A stretch of 64,000 nucleotides of DNA from Perkinsus marinus ATCC 50983 (GCF_000006405.1 NW_003208908.1:77596-141595); one strand, 5' to 3'; shown: positions 54,360 through 64,000, counted from the first letter of the stretch. The notes: generated by a model from the letters alone, not told the origin. A program made the numbers and translations.

Positions 54360-56978
54360 ATGGTAGCGGTACATTCTATGATCATTCCAGTTCTCATTAG
54401 TGGACTAGTGAGTTTCGGAGCTGCTCAAACCTCGTCGCTGTCATCGTCGTGGTGCAGAAATAATGAGGCCGAGGTTATCTATGATCGTGCTACAATGGGA
54501 CCTGATTTCCTTCCTAAAGATGGTGTGGATATGATCGACTATGACTTCGATGGTGCTCGTAACTGGTATATATCCGGCAAAGATCTGGGCACCAGGAGAT
54601 ATGAGTTGTGGAGGGTTACTGCTGATGGTTCGGTTCGTACTGATATCATTCACGACAAGGTTGACTGTATCGCTGTTAAAGCCGACGGGTCTGGGATATT
54701 TGCGGTTGTTAATGACAAGATTGGTATTTATAACACAAATGGTGATGGTATTAAGGAAGTGGTCGATAATGGCTCTCATCGAACTTGGAGTGGCCTGTAT
54801 TATGATGATGTAGAGAAGGTCTTGTACGCTAGTGACTCTGCGAATAATATGATCTACATGTTCGTGAGGAAGAGCTGGGGTTGGGATAGTACTGTGATTA
54901 TAAAGGGAAAGGGTCAAGGCTCGAAGAAGCTTGATCAGCCTGCTGGTATTAGGAAGTTTGGCAATACTCTGTACATTGTCCAATCTGGTGGCCGATCCAA
55001 TGTCGTAGTGTGTTGGAATATTGGATCGAATACGAGAAACTTCGAGTACGATTTCAAGCCAACTGGTGAATTTGGTATCGAAGTTTTGGACGGGTATATC
55101 TTCTATAGAGATGGTAGTGATTCGGTCTACAGAAGAAATGTGAAGTCACCGAATGGACGTTCTGACATTGTTGTTGGCGGTTGTGGCGCTGGTTCCCGTA
55201 TGAATCAGATTACAAACGCCGGCACTGGTGCTCTGAGGGGTTTCTCATGTGATCTTATCGTATGGGATTACACTGAAGGAAGTAATAGATTTGTAGAGTG
55301 GGATGATACATGGTGCTCTCATGCTCATACCACTACGAGTACGACGACGACTATTCCTAGCACTACGACGAGTACGACGACGACTATTCCTAGCACTACT
55401 ACGAGTACGACGACGAGTACGACGACGACTATTCCTAGCACTACTACGAGTACGACGACGAGTACGACGACGACTACTCCTAGCACTACTACGAGTACGA
55501 CGACGACCACGACGACGACTACTCCTAGCACTACTACGAGTACGACGACGACCACGACGACGACTACTCCTAGCACTACTACGAGTACGACGACGACCAC
55601 GACGACGACTACTCCTACCACTACTACGAGTACGACGACGAGTACGACGACGACTATTCCTAGCACTACTACGAGTACGACGACGAGTACGACGACGACT
55701 ACTCCTAGCACTACTACGAGTACGACGACGACCACGACGACGACTACTCCTAGCACTACTACGAGTACGACGACGACCACGACGACGACTACTCCTAGCA
55801 CTACTACGAGTACGACGACGACCACGACGACGACTACTCCTACCACTACTACGAGTACGACGACGACCACGACGACGACTACTCCTACCACTACTACGAG
55901 TACGACGACGACCACGACGACGACTACTCCTACCACTACTACGAGTACGACGACGACCACGACGACGACTACTCCTACCACTACTACGAGTACGACGACG
56001 ACCACGACGACGACTACTCCTACCACTACTACGAGTACGACGACGACGACTTCTCCCAGCACTACTACGAGTACGACAGCGACCACCACTACTCCTAGCA
56101 CTACTACGAGTACTACGAGTACGAGTACGACCACGACCACGACGACGACTACTCCTAGCACTACTACGAGTACGACCACGACGACGACTACTCCTAGCAC
56201 TACTACGAGTACGACCACGACGACGACTACTCCTAGCACTACTACGAGTACGACCACGACGACGACTACTCCTAGCACTACTACGAGTACGACCACGACG
56301 ACGACCACCACTACTCCCAGCACTACTACGAGTACGAGTACGACAACGACTACACCTAGCACTACTACGAGTACGAGTACGACGACGACTACACCTAGCA
56401 CTACTACGAGTACGACGACGACTACTACTCCTAGCACTACTACGAGTACGACGACGACGACTACACCTAGCACTACTACGAGTACGACGACGACTACTAC
56501 TCCTAGCACTACTACGAGTACGACGACGACTACTACTCCTAGCACTACTACGAGTACGACAATTACCACTGCGAGTGCCACAACGACGACTAATGGTGGT
56601 GATCTCATGTGTGACGATTTCTGCGATTCGATATCCAGTGGTAGCTATTGCATGTATTACAAAAATCCCAGCGTGTGCAGTGGGTCTAATGTTCCATGTT
56701 CGTGCGGTGGTACTACCGATGTTCTCACTACAACACATCGGACAACATTACCATTCGAAAGCACTACGTCGGCTTCTCATGGTTCTACGTCACGTCACTC
56801 TACGACTGAATCAAGCACAAAGACTGCACTCGTTCCATCCACCACCACTCCTCATAGCGGTGGGGAGCTTCAATGTGACGATTTCTGCAACTCTGTCCAT
56901 CCAGGCACGTATTGCAAGTATTGGCTGATCCCGAGTGTATGCTCTGGTACTGATACGCCCTGCGAGTGTTCGCAGTAG
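54360..56978 (+). CDS. secreted mucin-like protein with propeller-type head and Cys modules
   Basis: A single intronless frame of 872 residues. A signal peptide (MIIPVLISGLVSFGAAQ) precedes a 300-residue head rich in strands with YD/W and G-D-G motifs (DYDFDGARNWYISGKDLGTR, AVKADGSGIFAVVNDKIGIY, GLYYDDVEKVLYASDSANNM, RKFGNTLYIVQSGGRSN), the layout of NHL/YWTD-like beta-propellers. Residues about 323-735 are almost pure Thr/Ser/Pro, a dense O-glycosylation target. Two related Cys modules end the protein: MCDDFCDSISSGSYCMYY with CSGSNVPCSC, and QCDDFCNSVHPGTYCKYW with CSGTDTPCEC, pattern C-x3-C-x7-C-x9-C-x6-C-x-C, separated by another Ser/Thr linker. No membrane anchor, so secreted to the surface or cyst wall. 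A role in adhesion is inferred. Confidence 0.8.
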   Translation: MVAVHSMIIPVLISGLVSFGAAQTSSLSSSWCRNNEAEVIYDRATMGPDFLPKDGVDMIDYDFDGARNWYISGKDLGTRRYELWRVTADGSVRTDIIHDKVDCIAVKADGSGIFAVVNDKIGIYNTNGDGIKEVVDNGSHRTWSGLYYDDVEKVLYASDSANNMIYMFVRKSWGWDSTVIIKGKGQGSKKLDQPAGIRKFGNTLYIVQSGGRSNVVVCWNIGSNTRNFEYDFKPTGEFGIEVLDGYIFYRDGSDSVYRRNVKSPNGRSDIVVGGCGAGSRMNQITNAGTGALRGFSCDLIVWDYTEGSNRFVEWDDTWCSHAHTTTSTTTTIPSTTTSTTTTIPSTTTSTTTSTTTTIPSTTTSTTTSTTTTTPSTTTSTTTTTTTTTPSTTTSTTTTTTTTTPSTTTSTTTTTTTTTPTTTTSTTTSTTTTIPSTTTSTTTSTTTTTPSTTTSTTTTTTTTTPSTTTSTTTTTTTTTPSTTTSTTTTTTTTTPTTTTSTTTTTTTTTPTTTTSTTTTTTTTTPTTTTSTTTTTTTTTPTTTTSTTTTTTTTTPTTTTSTTTTTSPSTTTSTTATTTTPSTTTSTTSTSTTTTTTTTTPSTTTSTTTTTTTPSTTTSTTTTTTTPSTTTSTTTTTTTPSTTTSTTTTTTTTTPSTTTSTSTTTTTPSTTTSTSTTTTTPSTTTSTTTTTTPSTTTSTTTTTTPSTTTSTTTTTTPSTTTSTTTTTTPSTTTSTTITTASATTTTNGGDLMCDDFCDSISSGSYCMYYKNPSVCSGSNVPCSCGGTTDVLTTTHRTTLPFESTTSASHGSTSRHSTTESSTKTALVPSTTTPHSGGELQCDDFCNSVHPGTYCKYWLIPSVCSGTDTPCECSQ
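55328..56560 (+). repeat. Thr-codon tandem repeat inside the mucin gene
   Basis: About 1.2 kb of repeats whose commonest unit is 45 bp encoding PSTTTSTTTTTTTTT, with shorter units (36-42 bp) towards the 3' end. The first residues alternate PS/PT and IP/TP. Thr is written almost only as ACG and ACT, rarely ACC/ACA, in a fixed order within the unit, so the units expanded by copying. The array has no stop in all three plus frames' main stretch and in at least two minus frames. Confidence 0.95.
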
Positions 56979-58190
56979 GTCGGGATAACTTCCACGGTTT
57001 TGATGTGATTCATGTTGATATATACTGTTGCTATTTCTCAATATTTCTTAGGCATGTGTTGTCGCCTTTTCATCTCCATTGAGGCATTCGCTATTTTTTA
57101 TCCTAACTTTACTACTATTTCACGTATTAACTTTCACCACTATTCTATAAAGTATACTCTGAAGATGTACACTCTCACTACTAATGCACTCTCTTTGTAA
57201 TCACTGACTGTTATACCAGGAAAATTTCTCACTCTCTGGTGCATTTTCTCTTTCGGAAGGCATCACGTCACAAGTTGTGATGATATGATCCGCTGGCTCC
57301 ACTGAAGCTTGTTCACGTTTCTTACTCTTCTGATTGCACACTTTTTTTGAATGCGGTCCTTCAGTCGTCACCTATACTATCTATGTTGATGTGCGTTACG
57401 GTCTGCTTACCGTGCTGACTCAACATGCTGAGTGTGATGACGATTCTATGCAGCTCAGTGTTAATGTTAACTTCCTGATTATAAAACCTTTCAAACATGA
57501 TACTTTTTAGTTGTGTTCAAGCGTACCTGCGTGGCTAAATTCACGAAGATTATTCCAATCATCCATTCTGAGCTCCAACCACCTCATTGGTCAGCTCTAA
57601 ACGCTGGTATGACTGTCAAGTCAGTGGTCGATGTTATCATGTTGGTCTGCACATACTTGGCGAAAATAGGCTGCATGTACGCAGCAATAGTACGGCTGCA
57701 TCTAATGTGTTCATCTTTCCTTTTTCAAGTTAGGAAGAGAACTATATTCTTTCCTTCTCTCATGTGTCTGGATTTCTGAGTTTACAGCTTGAAGCTTGTA
57801 AATACGAAAACTCGGACATACCCGATTATTTCTTCGTGAGTGAGGGGCGTGAGTGAAAGAAGCTAACCGCAATGCGTGCATGACATGTGCGATTGTGTCG
57901 GTGCCGTTGGACGAGGACATGTTTTGGTCGCAGCACTGTTGGGATTATCCTACAGACTCCGTGATGCCAATATAGTGTTGAATGCTCAGTACAGAGCGAT
58001 AAGCATGGACTCGAGATGGATAGGTACGGAATATACATGCGTGCGTGCAGGTGCGTGCAGGCGCCGCAAAAAACAATGAGCTCACTGATTCACAAACACT
58101 CAATCACAGCACATACGACGTTATCGTCACTGCACCGCTTAGCCACTAATTGGGAACAAACGCTAACAACTAATTGGGAACAACTAGCTA

Positions 58191-58225
58191 AGAACTAGGC
58201 TAGTTCTTAGAACTAGCCTAGTTCT
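58191..58225. repeat. 17-bp inverted repeat
   Basis: AGAACTAGGCTAGTTCT, one base, then AGAACTAGCCTAGTTCT: perfect reverse complements, and each arm is itself palindromic except for the centre base. It directly precedes the 20-bp tandem array. Confidence 0.85.
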
Positions 58226-58230
58226 AGCGG

Positions 58231-58310
58231 GTGAGCGGGAGTGCGTGCAGGTAAGCGGGAGTGCGTGCAGGTAAGCGGGAGTGCGTGCAGGTAAGCGGGA
58301 GTGTGGTAGG
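58231..58310 (+). repeat. 20-bp tandem repeat framed GT...AG
   Basis: Four exact-length units of GTAAGCGGGAGTGCGTGCAG (first GTGAGC, last ending GTGGTAGG). Two more units, variant GTAAGCGTGAGCGCGTGCAG, occur at 58741-58780, and a half-unit series GTGCGTGCAG x2 at 58041-58060. The last two loci are both followed by GCGCC(G/A)CAAAAAA. Confidence 0.9.
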
Positions 58311-58941
58311 AGGATCTTTCCGTTCCTGTTGGCCAGTCTGTTAGGCTAACAGTGTTAGCTGCATTGTATCGATTGATCGCTATATGTGAATCGACCCCGT
58401 TCGGCCATCGACAGCTACCTTTTTGTTGTTGTCCGCCTGTGCGGCCCTGCTTGTTCAAAGAAACAGTATGGGCGGGCGCGAGGGCCTCATCCGTAGCTTT
58501 TGTATGCATGCGTCAATGATCGATTGCGTACAGAGTCTAAGACTCTGAGTCTTTCAAGGGATTCTTTTGAGGATCACTGTTGGCAACCCTGCCAACCTTG
58601 TCGCCCGCAGCTAAGTATCACCTTACACCCGCATCTACCTTTGGGATTGTGTTGCCAGAGTCACTAGCATCGACTACCTATAGTATCAATCGACGACTCG
58701 ATCACGACTTCGACTAGATCCGTCCACAGGAGTGGTGCAGGAAAGCGTGAGCGCGTGCAGGTAAGCGTGAGCGCGTGCAGGTGCGTGCGGGCGCCACAAA
58801 AAAATTGACGTTCCAGGTAAACTCCGCAAGGTTGGGTTAATGAGTGCTCCTGTTATGAAAAACAAGTATTAGCTGGCGAATTCATCCGCAGAACTCATTC
58901 CCTCACCTAGATACCGCCGCTCAGGATTATTCTTCAGTAAG

Positions 58942-59118
58942 ATGCGTAATGCCTTCGTCATCCTATGTACTATTATCTTCATCTTCCCAACCGATGCTAA
59001 ACCACCCTCCCACGGGCTCCGTGAACTGGGAGGGCCAACCTGTTCAGACTATTGTAAGAAGGAATGCCCTGGCTGCGGGTGCATCGGAGGTCCCCCCTTG
59101 TGTCGATGCGATTGTTAA
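58942..59118 (+). CDS. 58-residue secreted cysteine-rich peptide
   Basis: ATG 58942 to TAA 59118. The N-terminus MRNAFVILCTIIFIFPTDAK is a textbook signal peptide with a likely cleavage after TDA or nearby. The mature part of about 38 residues contains eight cysteines in 25 positions: CSDYCKKECPGCGCIGG then PPLCRCDC, spacing C-x3-C-x3-C-x2-C-x-C-x6-C-x-C-x-C. Such density implies four disulfides. The C-x3-C start and P-x-C-x-C end echo the two Cys modules of the mucin-like protein at 54360-56978. It is intronless and lies in a repeat-rich secreted-gene neighbourhood. I know no family with this exact spacing; an antimicrobial, inhibitor or effector role is possible but unproven. No expression evidence can be seen. 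Confidence 0.55.
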   Translation: MRNAFVILCTIIFIFPTDAKPPSHGLRELGGPTCSDYCKKECPGCGCIGGPPLCRCDC

Positions 59119-60336
59119 CCAGGATGTGTACCATTTGATGCGGGTGGGCGGAGTTTCTTTGGACTGATCGTCCGTTCGCAAGTTTGCGCTTCTGCTCTAG
59201 GCACCGTTCGGGAGCTCTCCCGCCATTCAAGCCCGTAATTCGACGAGTAGTCATTCAGCTGTTTAAAGAGCAAGGCCAATAGGGAGTTAAATCTGCCTAG
59301 GAGTAAGTTTTGTAGTTTGCAGAGATACAATCACCAACCTCTGTTTCGTACGAAACCGCTCTACTCTGAGCTCGATGGCTGCTGTTGTTCAGCTCGCCCA
59401 TCAATTGTCTACTATTATTTCTCGATGAGATGGAGATTCTATTCTTGATTAAAAAGCAATCATATCTTGAGTTGGAGTTTAGGTCCGCCATTTTAGCAGT
59501 GTAATGGAGTATAATGAGCGGAAGCAGAGATGTGTCCAGGGACCCATAGACTTATTTGTTCCCGGTGGAGACTATGTGGCCGATAACTTCACTATCAGAG
59601 TTTCACCACTCCTCCCTCCTCTTCCTATTCCAAGAGCATTCAACTTCTCTGACTCGCGTGATACCGACCACCTTTGAGATAAAGCATTGGCCGATTGGGG
59701 ACGATCAAACGGCGAAGCCTTTGATTCCTATACATCTCCACTACTGCCCTAACCAAAGCCTACGGACAGCATCGACACACTCGTGTTCAACCAGCCCTTG
59801 CAGTGTAGAACCCGGCCGATACTAGTAGAGATGGCTATGTGTCGACTCCCCACTCCAAGGGCTCCCTTGAGGGTCTTGTGTTCTTCACGCGCGCAATATC
59901 GTGACGCCGGTTGTGACACGTGCAGGACCAGCCCCGTTCATTGCAACCTATTTGAGACCCCATCTTCGTTGGGCGGAGAAACCGAGTTGCCACCAGCTAT
60001 TCCGGGGTTTGAGTCAGCCGACGCTACACCCTAGATGATAAGAGCGGCAACAACAAAGGGTCGTTGAGAACTAAAGCCTTGCGCGTTCTTAAGCTTAGCC
60101 GGTTTGGTGGAGCACTGATTTATATGCTTTCCGGTCATAGATCCCGTAAGGCTGTCCTATGACCCGGGGTGAGTTACTCCCCGTCCCTTGTAGCTACAAG
60201 GAACGATGCGATAGGTTCGCGCTACGCAAGTTGGCGAGTCGCGACGCGAGGGCGCGCGCCAAGTCAAATGTGACGCCTACTGAGACCTCGTACCAGACCG
60301 TTTCGACAACATTCGTGGACGCATTTTCCGCCCGCA
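59119..60336. other. unresolved stretch with coding-like pieces
   Basis: From ATG 59503 a 58-codon frame reads MEYNERKQRCVQGPIDLF and PGGDYVADNFTIRVSPLLPP, followed in other frames by TTFEIKHWPIGDDQTAKPLI (about 59650-59750) and KALRVLKLSRFGGALIYMLS (about 60075-60140). They may be exons of one gene or a decayed one; I could not join them. Nothing recognised at 59119-59500. Confidence 0.3.
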
Positions 60337-60777
60337 ATGGTCTCTCTCATGCTGCAAAGTCTCTGTCTGATGGCAGTGGCCAGCGCTATGGCCAGTTCCG
60401 TAACCACACCACCATGTCCTACGACTCCTATAGCTCCTACCACACCACCATGTCCTACGACTCCTATAGCTCCGACCACACCACCATGTCCTACGACTAC
60501 TGGAGCCCATACCATACCACCATGTCCTACGACTACTAGAGCTCCTACCCCACCACCATTTCCTACGAGTACTAGAGCTCCTACCACACCGCCATTCCCT
60601 ACAACTACTCCCATCAGCACTCAGACACCAGTCTCTACGGTGACTCCGACACCTGCCTCTAGTACGACTGCGAGACCTGCTCCTGCCACCACAACGCCCA
60701 GTAGTCATTCGCCTGTTGTCTACGGTTTCATAAATGCAATCATATTTGCTATCCTTTGCACCTTATCAGGGCTATAG
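60337..60777 (+). CDS. Pro/Thr-rich mucin with GPI-type tail
   Basis: A 146-residue frame with three parts. MVSLMLQSLCLMAVASAMAS is a signal peptide. The body repeats TTPPCPTTPIAP, TTTGAHTIPPCP and TTTRAPTPPPFP, then Thr/Pro/Ser only: a mucin-like stalk with regularly spaced single cysteines. The C-terminus, after TTTPSSHSP, is a 16-20 residue hydrophobic run (VVYGFINAIIFAILCTLSGL) with nothing behind it, as in GPI-anchor signals. The product would be a small surface mucin. A second frame (FRNHTTMSYDSYSS) is open over the first half because the repeat unit is codon-periodic. No homologue recognised. Confidence 0.65.
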   Translation: MVSLMLQSLCLMAVASAMASSVTTPPCPTTPIAPTTPPCPTTPIAPTTPPCPTTTGAHTIPPCPTTTRAPTPPPFPTSTRAPTTPPFPTTTPISTQTPVSTVTPTPASSTTARPAPATTTPSSHSPVVYGFINAIIFAILCTLSGL

Positions 60778-61360
60778 ATTGCCCTTTTTCAATCATCGGG
60801 CTTCGAATTTATGAAGACGGCTCAGCTGAAACGAGTCAATACTTGTCCGGCCCTCAGCTTATATTTGAGGTTTTTTTTCGGGAGGTGAGTCCCAGAGGGT
60901 TAGGGGCTTACCGGGGGATATTTTCTATTCGTATTTTTCAGTTCAGACTAAATTGTCTGGTCACATCAGACTTGTTGTGTTGCAGTCGTTTATTGGTTGC
61001 CATGGGTTTACCTCCGGAAAATAATCTCACAAAAGCCATGCTCTTTACCGAATCACACATATCCCTTATCTATTTAATACCTACATCTAGTATATACCAT
61101 TATCTATTGATAGTAATTATACGAATGATATGTCTAATCCAGAACTACGCTATTCACACGACTCCGATGAGGCAGACAGATTGTGTGGAGCTTCCCTCTC
61201 ATCAGATCAAAGATCCCTCACTACAAACAGAAAACTTAAAATCTCCAATTTTTACCCAAATCGCCTTCAAATTAGCAGTAGACTACTCGTAAGCCAAGAA
61301 CATCCAATTTCAGGTTAACATTACGACGTCATTCACATGTTGTCATGGCACCATTCACAC
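60778..61360. other. intergenic stretch, nothing firm
   Basis: A 62-codon plus frame at 61130-61318 (MSNPELRYSHDSDEADRLCG) has no support. The stretch separates the small mucin from the dynein stop on the other strand. Confidence 0.35.
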
Positions 61361-63948
61361 TTATTCAGTAGCACACAACAAGCACACCCCTCGGAGCTTC
61401 CAATGACTCGGATGCACATCAGTCTTCAGGTTCAAGCGGAATAGCAAATACCGATCATTGCGTTTAGGGTACTTGTATACCGCGCAGTCATATGGACCAT
61501 ATGGACCATACTCACCACCTCTTGCCTTCCTATCCTTCATAGTCACCGCTGTCACATAGATCACTGGCATAGTCGTGAACAGCTTCTTGGGTTCGGACTC
61601 GTCCAATCGACCGTCTTGGCGATTCCACCGTGCTCCTTCGATGAACAGTCCATAGATATTCTGACCTTCATCTGGGACATCCTTGACTCTCTCCAGGTCG
61701 TAGGAGAGCACCTCAGTATGGGTAACGACATCATCCAGGGCCCATTGGTCCTTCTTGTGCTGTCGGGTCACTTCCTGTCTCATACCAGTGAGGAACCCTT
61801 GGGCGTTCAGGAAGCCCGTGAGCCAATATCCCTTCATAGCACCTCTACCATTCTCGAGCCATGTGCCCAGCTGATTCACTCTATCTAATAAACCTGTGAA
61901 CCATGCACCCAGAGTGGGCATGAGCCAGCTTATTTCCGCCCCTGATGGATCATGGGTCCACCTCCTCGGCAAACGTGCGTCGAATATCATATTCAAGTCC
62001 TCGAGCAGATCCGGTGTCATCACGACAGTGCCCTCAATAGCCATGACCAATGACTGCAGATTATTTCGAACAATGCCTATCACTCGTTGGATCCTCTGGA
62101 GCTCCTGGAACAGGAAAATGTTCAACGGAGCTGCGAATCCCTTATCAGGAGTATTGGGTGGCCCCTTCAGTTTGGTTATCTGCGATCTGAAGATTTCCTC
62201 GACAAAATCAGGAGGAACCTTGGAGAGCACTTCGTTGGCCTTATCCTTCACGATTTCATCGCGACTCTTTCCAGAACCTCCACCACCCTCCTTCGGCAGA
62301 GTCTCCTGAATAGTAGTGAGCATCATCGAAGCCTCCAACTGTCTATAAGTCAGATCAGCATTGGTGTGCAGTCCGAAGATGAGCGGCGAGTCAACCGCTG
62401 GGACCTTGTCAATGTGCTCGCGGTACTGCTGAATTTCGAGACCTTCAGGAATAGTGTACTCGTGATCACTAGGGTAATTATTGAAGGAGAATGCTTTCTG
62501 GAAGACCTCATCACAGAACCACTTAGCTGCGTAGGTATTGAATAGCTCTCTATCGAGGTCATCAGTAATCCTACCACCATACTGTACCTCAGCGACCATA
62601 TACTGGGTAGTTGTCCAACTCAAAGGCTGACCCACACTAACCGTGGTAGAGAGATGTTTCTCCAAGAACAGGAGACTGGCCTCTAAGTCCGAATTATTGA
62701 ACTCGTATGGCACACACCAACCTATGGGGCCGAACTTTCTCCTCTCCTGAACTACAGAGTGCATAAAGGACATCACATAGACCAGGCAACGCCACTTCTC
62801 GTGATCAATCTTGTCTAGGAGCTCCTGTGAGACCATCGTCGTATAAGTACGAGACAGACCAGCTTGCAGCCCCATGGGTGGCTCAAGCGTGACTTTGATC
62901 GCCATTTGCAGCAAACCAATAGGGAATAAGTTGGTGATCTCACATGTGATCCAGAGTCGGAAATCCTCAGCAATCTCCGGCGTGCGTGTGAGGATATCTT
63001 CCATCTGATTCATGAAGCCCAGACCCAAGTGGCAGTTCTGTAAGATGACCCATGTCCCAGCTAGGAAGCCATTCTTCATCTTCTCCCAAGCGATAACCTC
63101 TTGTCCCTCACCCATGGACACCTTATCCGTCGGGAATTTCTTTTTCTTCTTTGCTATGTCGTCGATCATAGATGTGGGATCACTTCCAGCGCTCAACAAA
63201 TACAACACGGGTTTACGGTTCTGGGACTCACAGTAGATCGAGTCGATACTATCTGTGACCGGTGCCGTGTACTTCGGATCGAGCTGTTTATTGATGAACT
63301 GCGCAGCAGCGATAGTCGTCCTGTCCTCTCTGATGCATCTCACAAGACACATTCGAAGGAAGAACCCAATGTTCCTATCCATATTCAGCCGCTCCTCGTA
63401 GTCCGGCACCGGGCATCTCTCGGGCTCGTTCTCATCATACCACACTCTCCACGCGGCTTCATTTCGACTAATGAAATCAGGCAGCTCCCGGAAGAACAGC
63501 AGCTGCTCCTTGCCAAAGGAGTGCCGCGACAGCTGCAGGACGTTGAGCCAGACCTTATCCACCATCCATCGATTGGGGTTCGATCTCTCTGACTTCACGT
63601 CCAGGTCCGAGCCACCTTTCAAGAAGAGCCCAACATCGCCCTGAGTGAGCCTACCAGCGACAACCATTATCTTCATAGTCACCATCAACTTGAACATCAT
63701 CTTATCCCTCTCAAAGAGGCCACGATTCATGTACCGGTAAATCTGGTAGGTAAGATAGTCAATAATCTTGTCAACGCGTTTCATGGTCGGCTGGCACTTC
63801 TCCGAATTCTTCACAGAGATGTCGAACTGCTCTAGGAACTGGATAAGGGAGCAGTTGTACATCCAGCCTGTAGGCTGCAAAGTAATGGGGTTCGACACCA
63901 ACGTCATATCAGTGACACAGAAGTACATACCCGAGCCACGTGTCGCTA
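61361..63948 (-). CDS. axonemal outer-arm dynein heavy chain, C-terminal part
   Basis: One long exon from an acceptor at 63948 (VATRGSGMYFCVTDM) to the stop at 61361 encodes the last 861 residues. It runs from just before AAA5/AAA6 to the C-terminal domain. It matches DNAH5/DNAH8-type chains throughout: KRVDKIIDYLTYQIYRYMNR, QNCHLGLGFMNQMEDILTRT, ERRKFGPIGWCVPYEFNNSD, QYGGRITDDLDRELFNTYAA, FGLHTNADLTYR, GFLNAQGFLTGMRQEVTRQH and WKLRGVCLLCATE. This motor drives flagellar beating in the outer dynein arms. A Lys/Gly-rich loop KEGGGGSGKSRDE is normal for the subfamily. Upstream exons lie beyond the window; bases 63949-64000 look like the end of an intron or a short exon. A full chain would need roughly 4000 more codons. 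Confidence 0.93.
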
Positions 63949-64000
63949 CTGACCGTTACTGTTCTCGGCTTTTGGTTGATCTCAATCTGAGACAGAATGC

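Larger units (their letters stand above)
56979..58941. other. 2-kb gene-poor, repeat-rich spacer
   Basis: No gene supported. Contains the 20-bp tandem repeats and the palindrome described separately, and direct repeats of CTAATTGGGAACAA (58147-58180). About 57000-57500 is pyrimidine-rich and AT-rich with no features I recognise. Confidence 0.45.

Noticed and set aside
55245-56738. Long minus-strand frames rich in Arg or Val over the mucin repeat
   Set aside because: They are periodic shadows of the Thr codons and have no start context, signal or non-repeat portion.
1-64000. Spliced-leader gene, rRNA, CRISPR or organelle DNA
   Set aside because: I looked for the dinoflagellate/perkinsid spliced-leader core (CCGTAGCCAT), rRNA-like blocks and regularly spaced short repeats and saw none.

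Overview
The window looks like nuclear DNA of a flagellated alveolate protist, most likely a Perkinsus-type perkinsozoan. The reasons are: very compact genes on both strands; most genes cut by many tiny introns, nearly all 41-56 nt, GT-AG with a few GC-AG; a calcium-dependent protein kinase with EF-hands; an outer-arm axonemal dynein heavy chain; and a front-end fatty-acid desaturase with a fused cytochrome b5. The genus is inferred from overall style, not from a marker gene. For most genes I joined exons by hand and checked that reading phase closes over every intron.

Layout. 1-6 kb: part of a membrane protein gene, a filamin-repeat coiled-coil protein, and a CDPK, all on the minus strand. 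6.1-8.3 kb: no gene recognised. 8.3-11.3 kb: tandem aldo-keto reductases with a mosaic similarity pattern. 11.7-14.6 kb: the desaturase, then a broken transportin-like gene. 14.8-20.5 kb: mostly unrecognised genes. 20.7-30 kb: minus-strand block with a 15-exon helical-repeat protein, a small secreted protein, a charged nuclear-type protein, a FYVE-like zinc finger and an intronless importin-9. 30.3-39.3 kb: plus-strand block with a nucleotide-sugar transporter, an EDEM3-like mannosidase with a minisatellite in an intron, IMP3, and the CCA-adding enzyme. 39.7-46.5 kb: minus-strand Swd2/WDR82, a FAM161-type ciliary protein and small unresolved genes. 46.8-53.4 kb: Mei2-type RRM, SH3/Q-rich protein, ERGIC-53-type lectin. 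54.4-60.8 kb: a gene-poor, repeat-rich stretch holding three predicted secreted or surface products (a mucin with Cys modules, a 58-residue Cys-rich peptide, a GPI-type mucin). 61.4 kb to the end: the C-terminal part of an axonemal dynein.

How the genes work together. Several serve the secretory pathway: the sugar-nucleotide transporter and EDEM3 act in glycosylation and ER quality control, the lectin in ER-Golgi cargo transport, and the mucins and Cys-rich peptide would be end products of that route. Dynein and FAM161 serve the flagellum. IMP3, the CCA enzyme, Swd2 and importin-9 are housekeeping genes.

The most unusual signals are a dispersed short repeat found mostly in unusually long introns, the 58-residue secreted Cys peptide, the mucin whose repeat stays open in several frames on both strands, a 20-bp tandem repeat framed like GT...AG introns, and the mosaic aldo-keto reductase pair.
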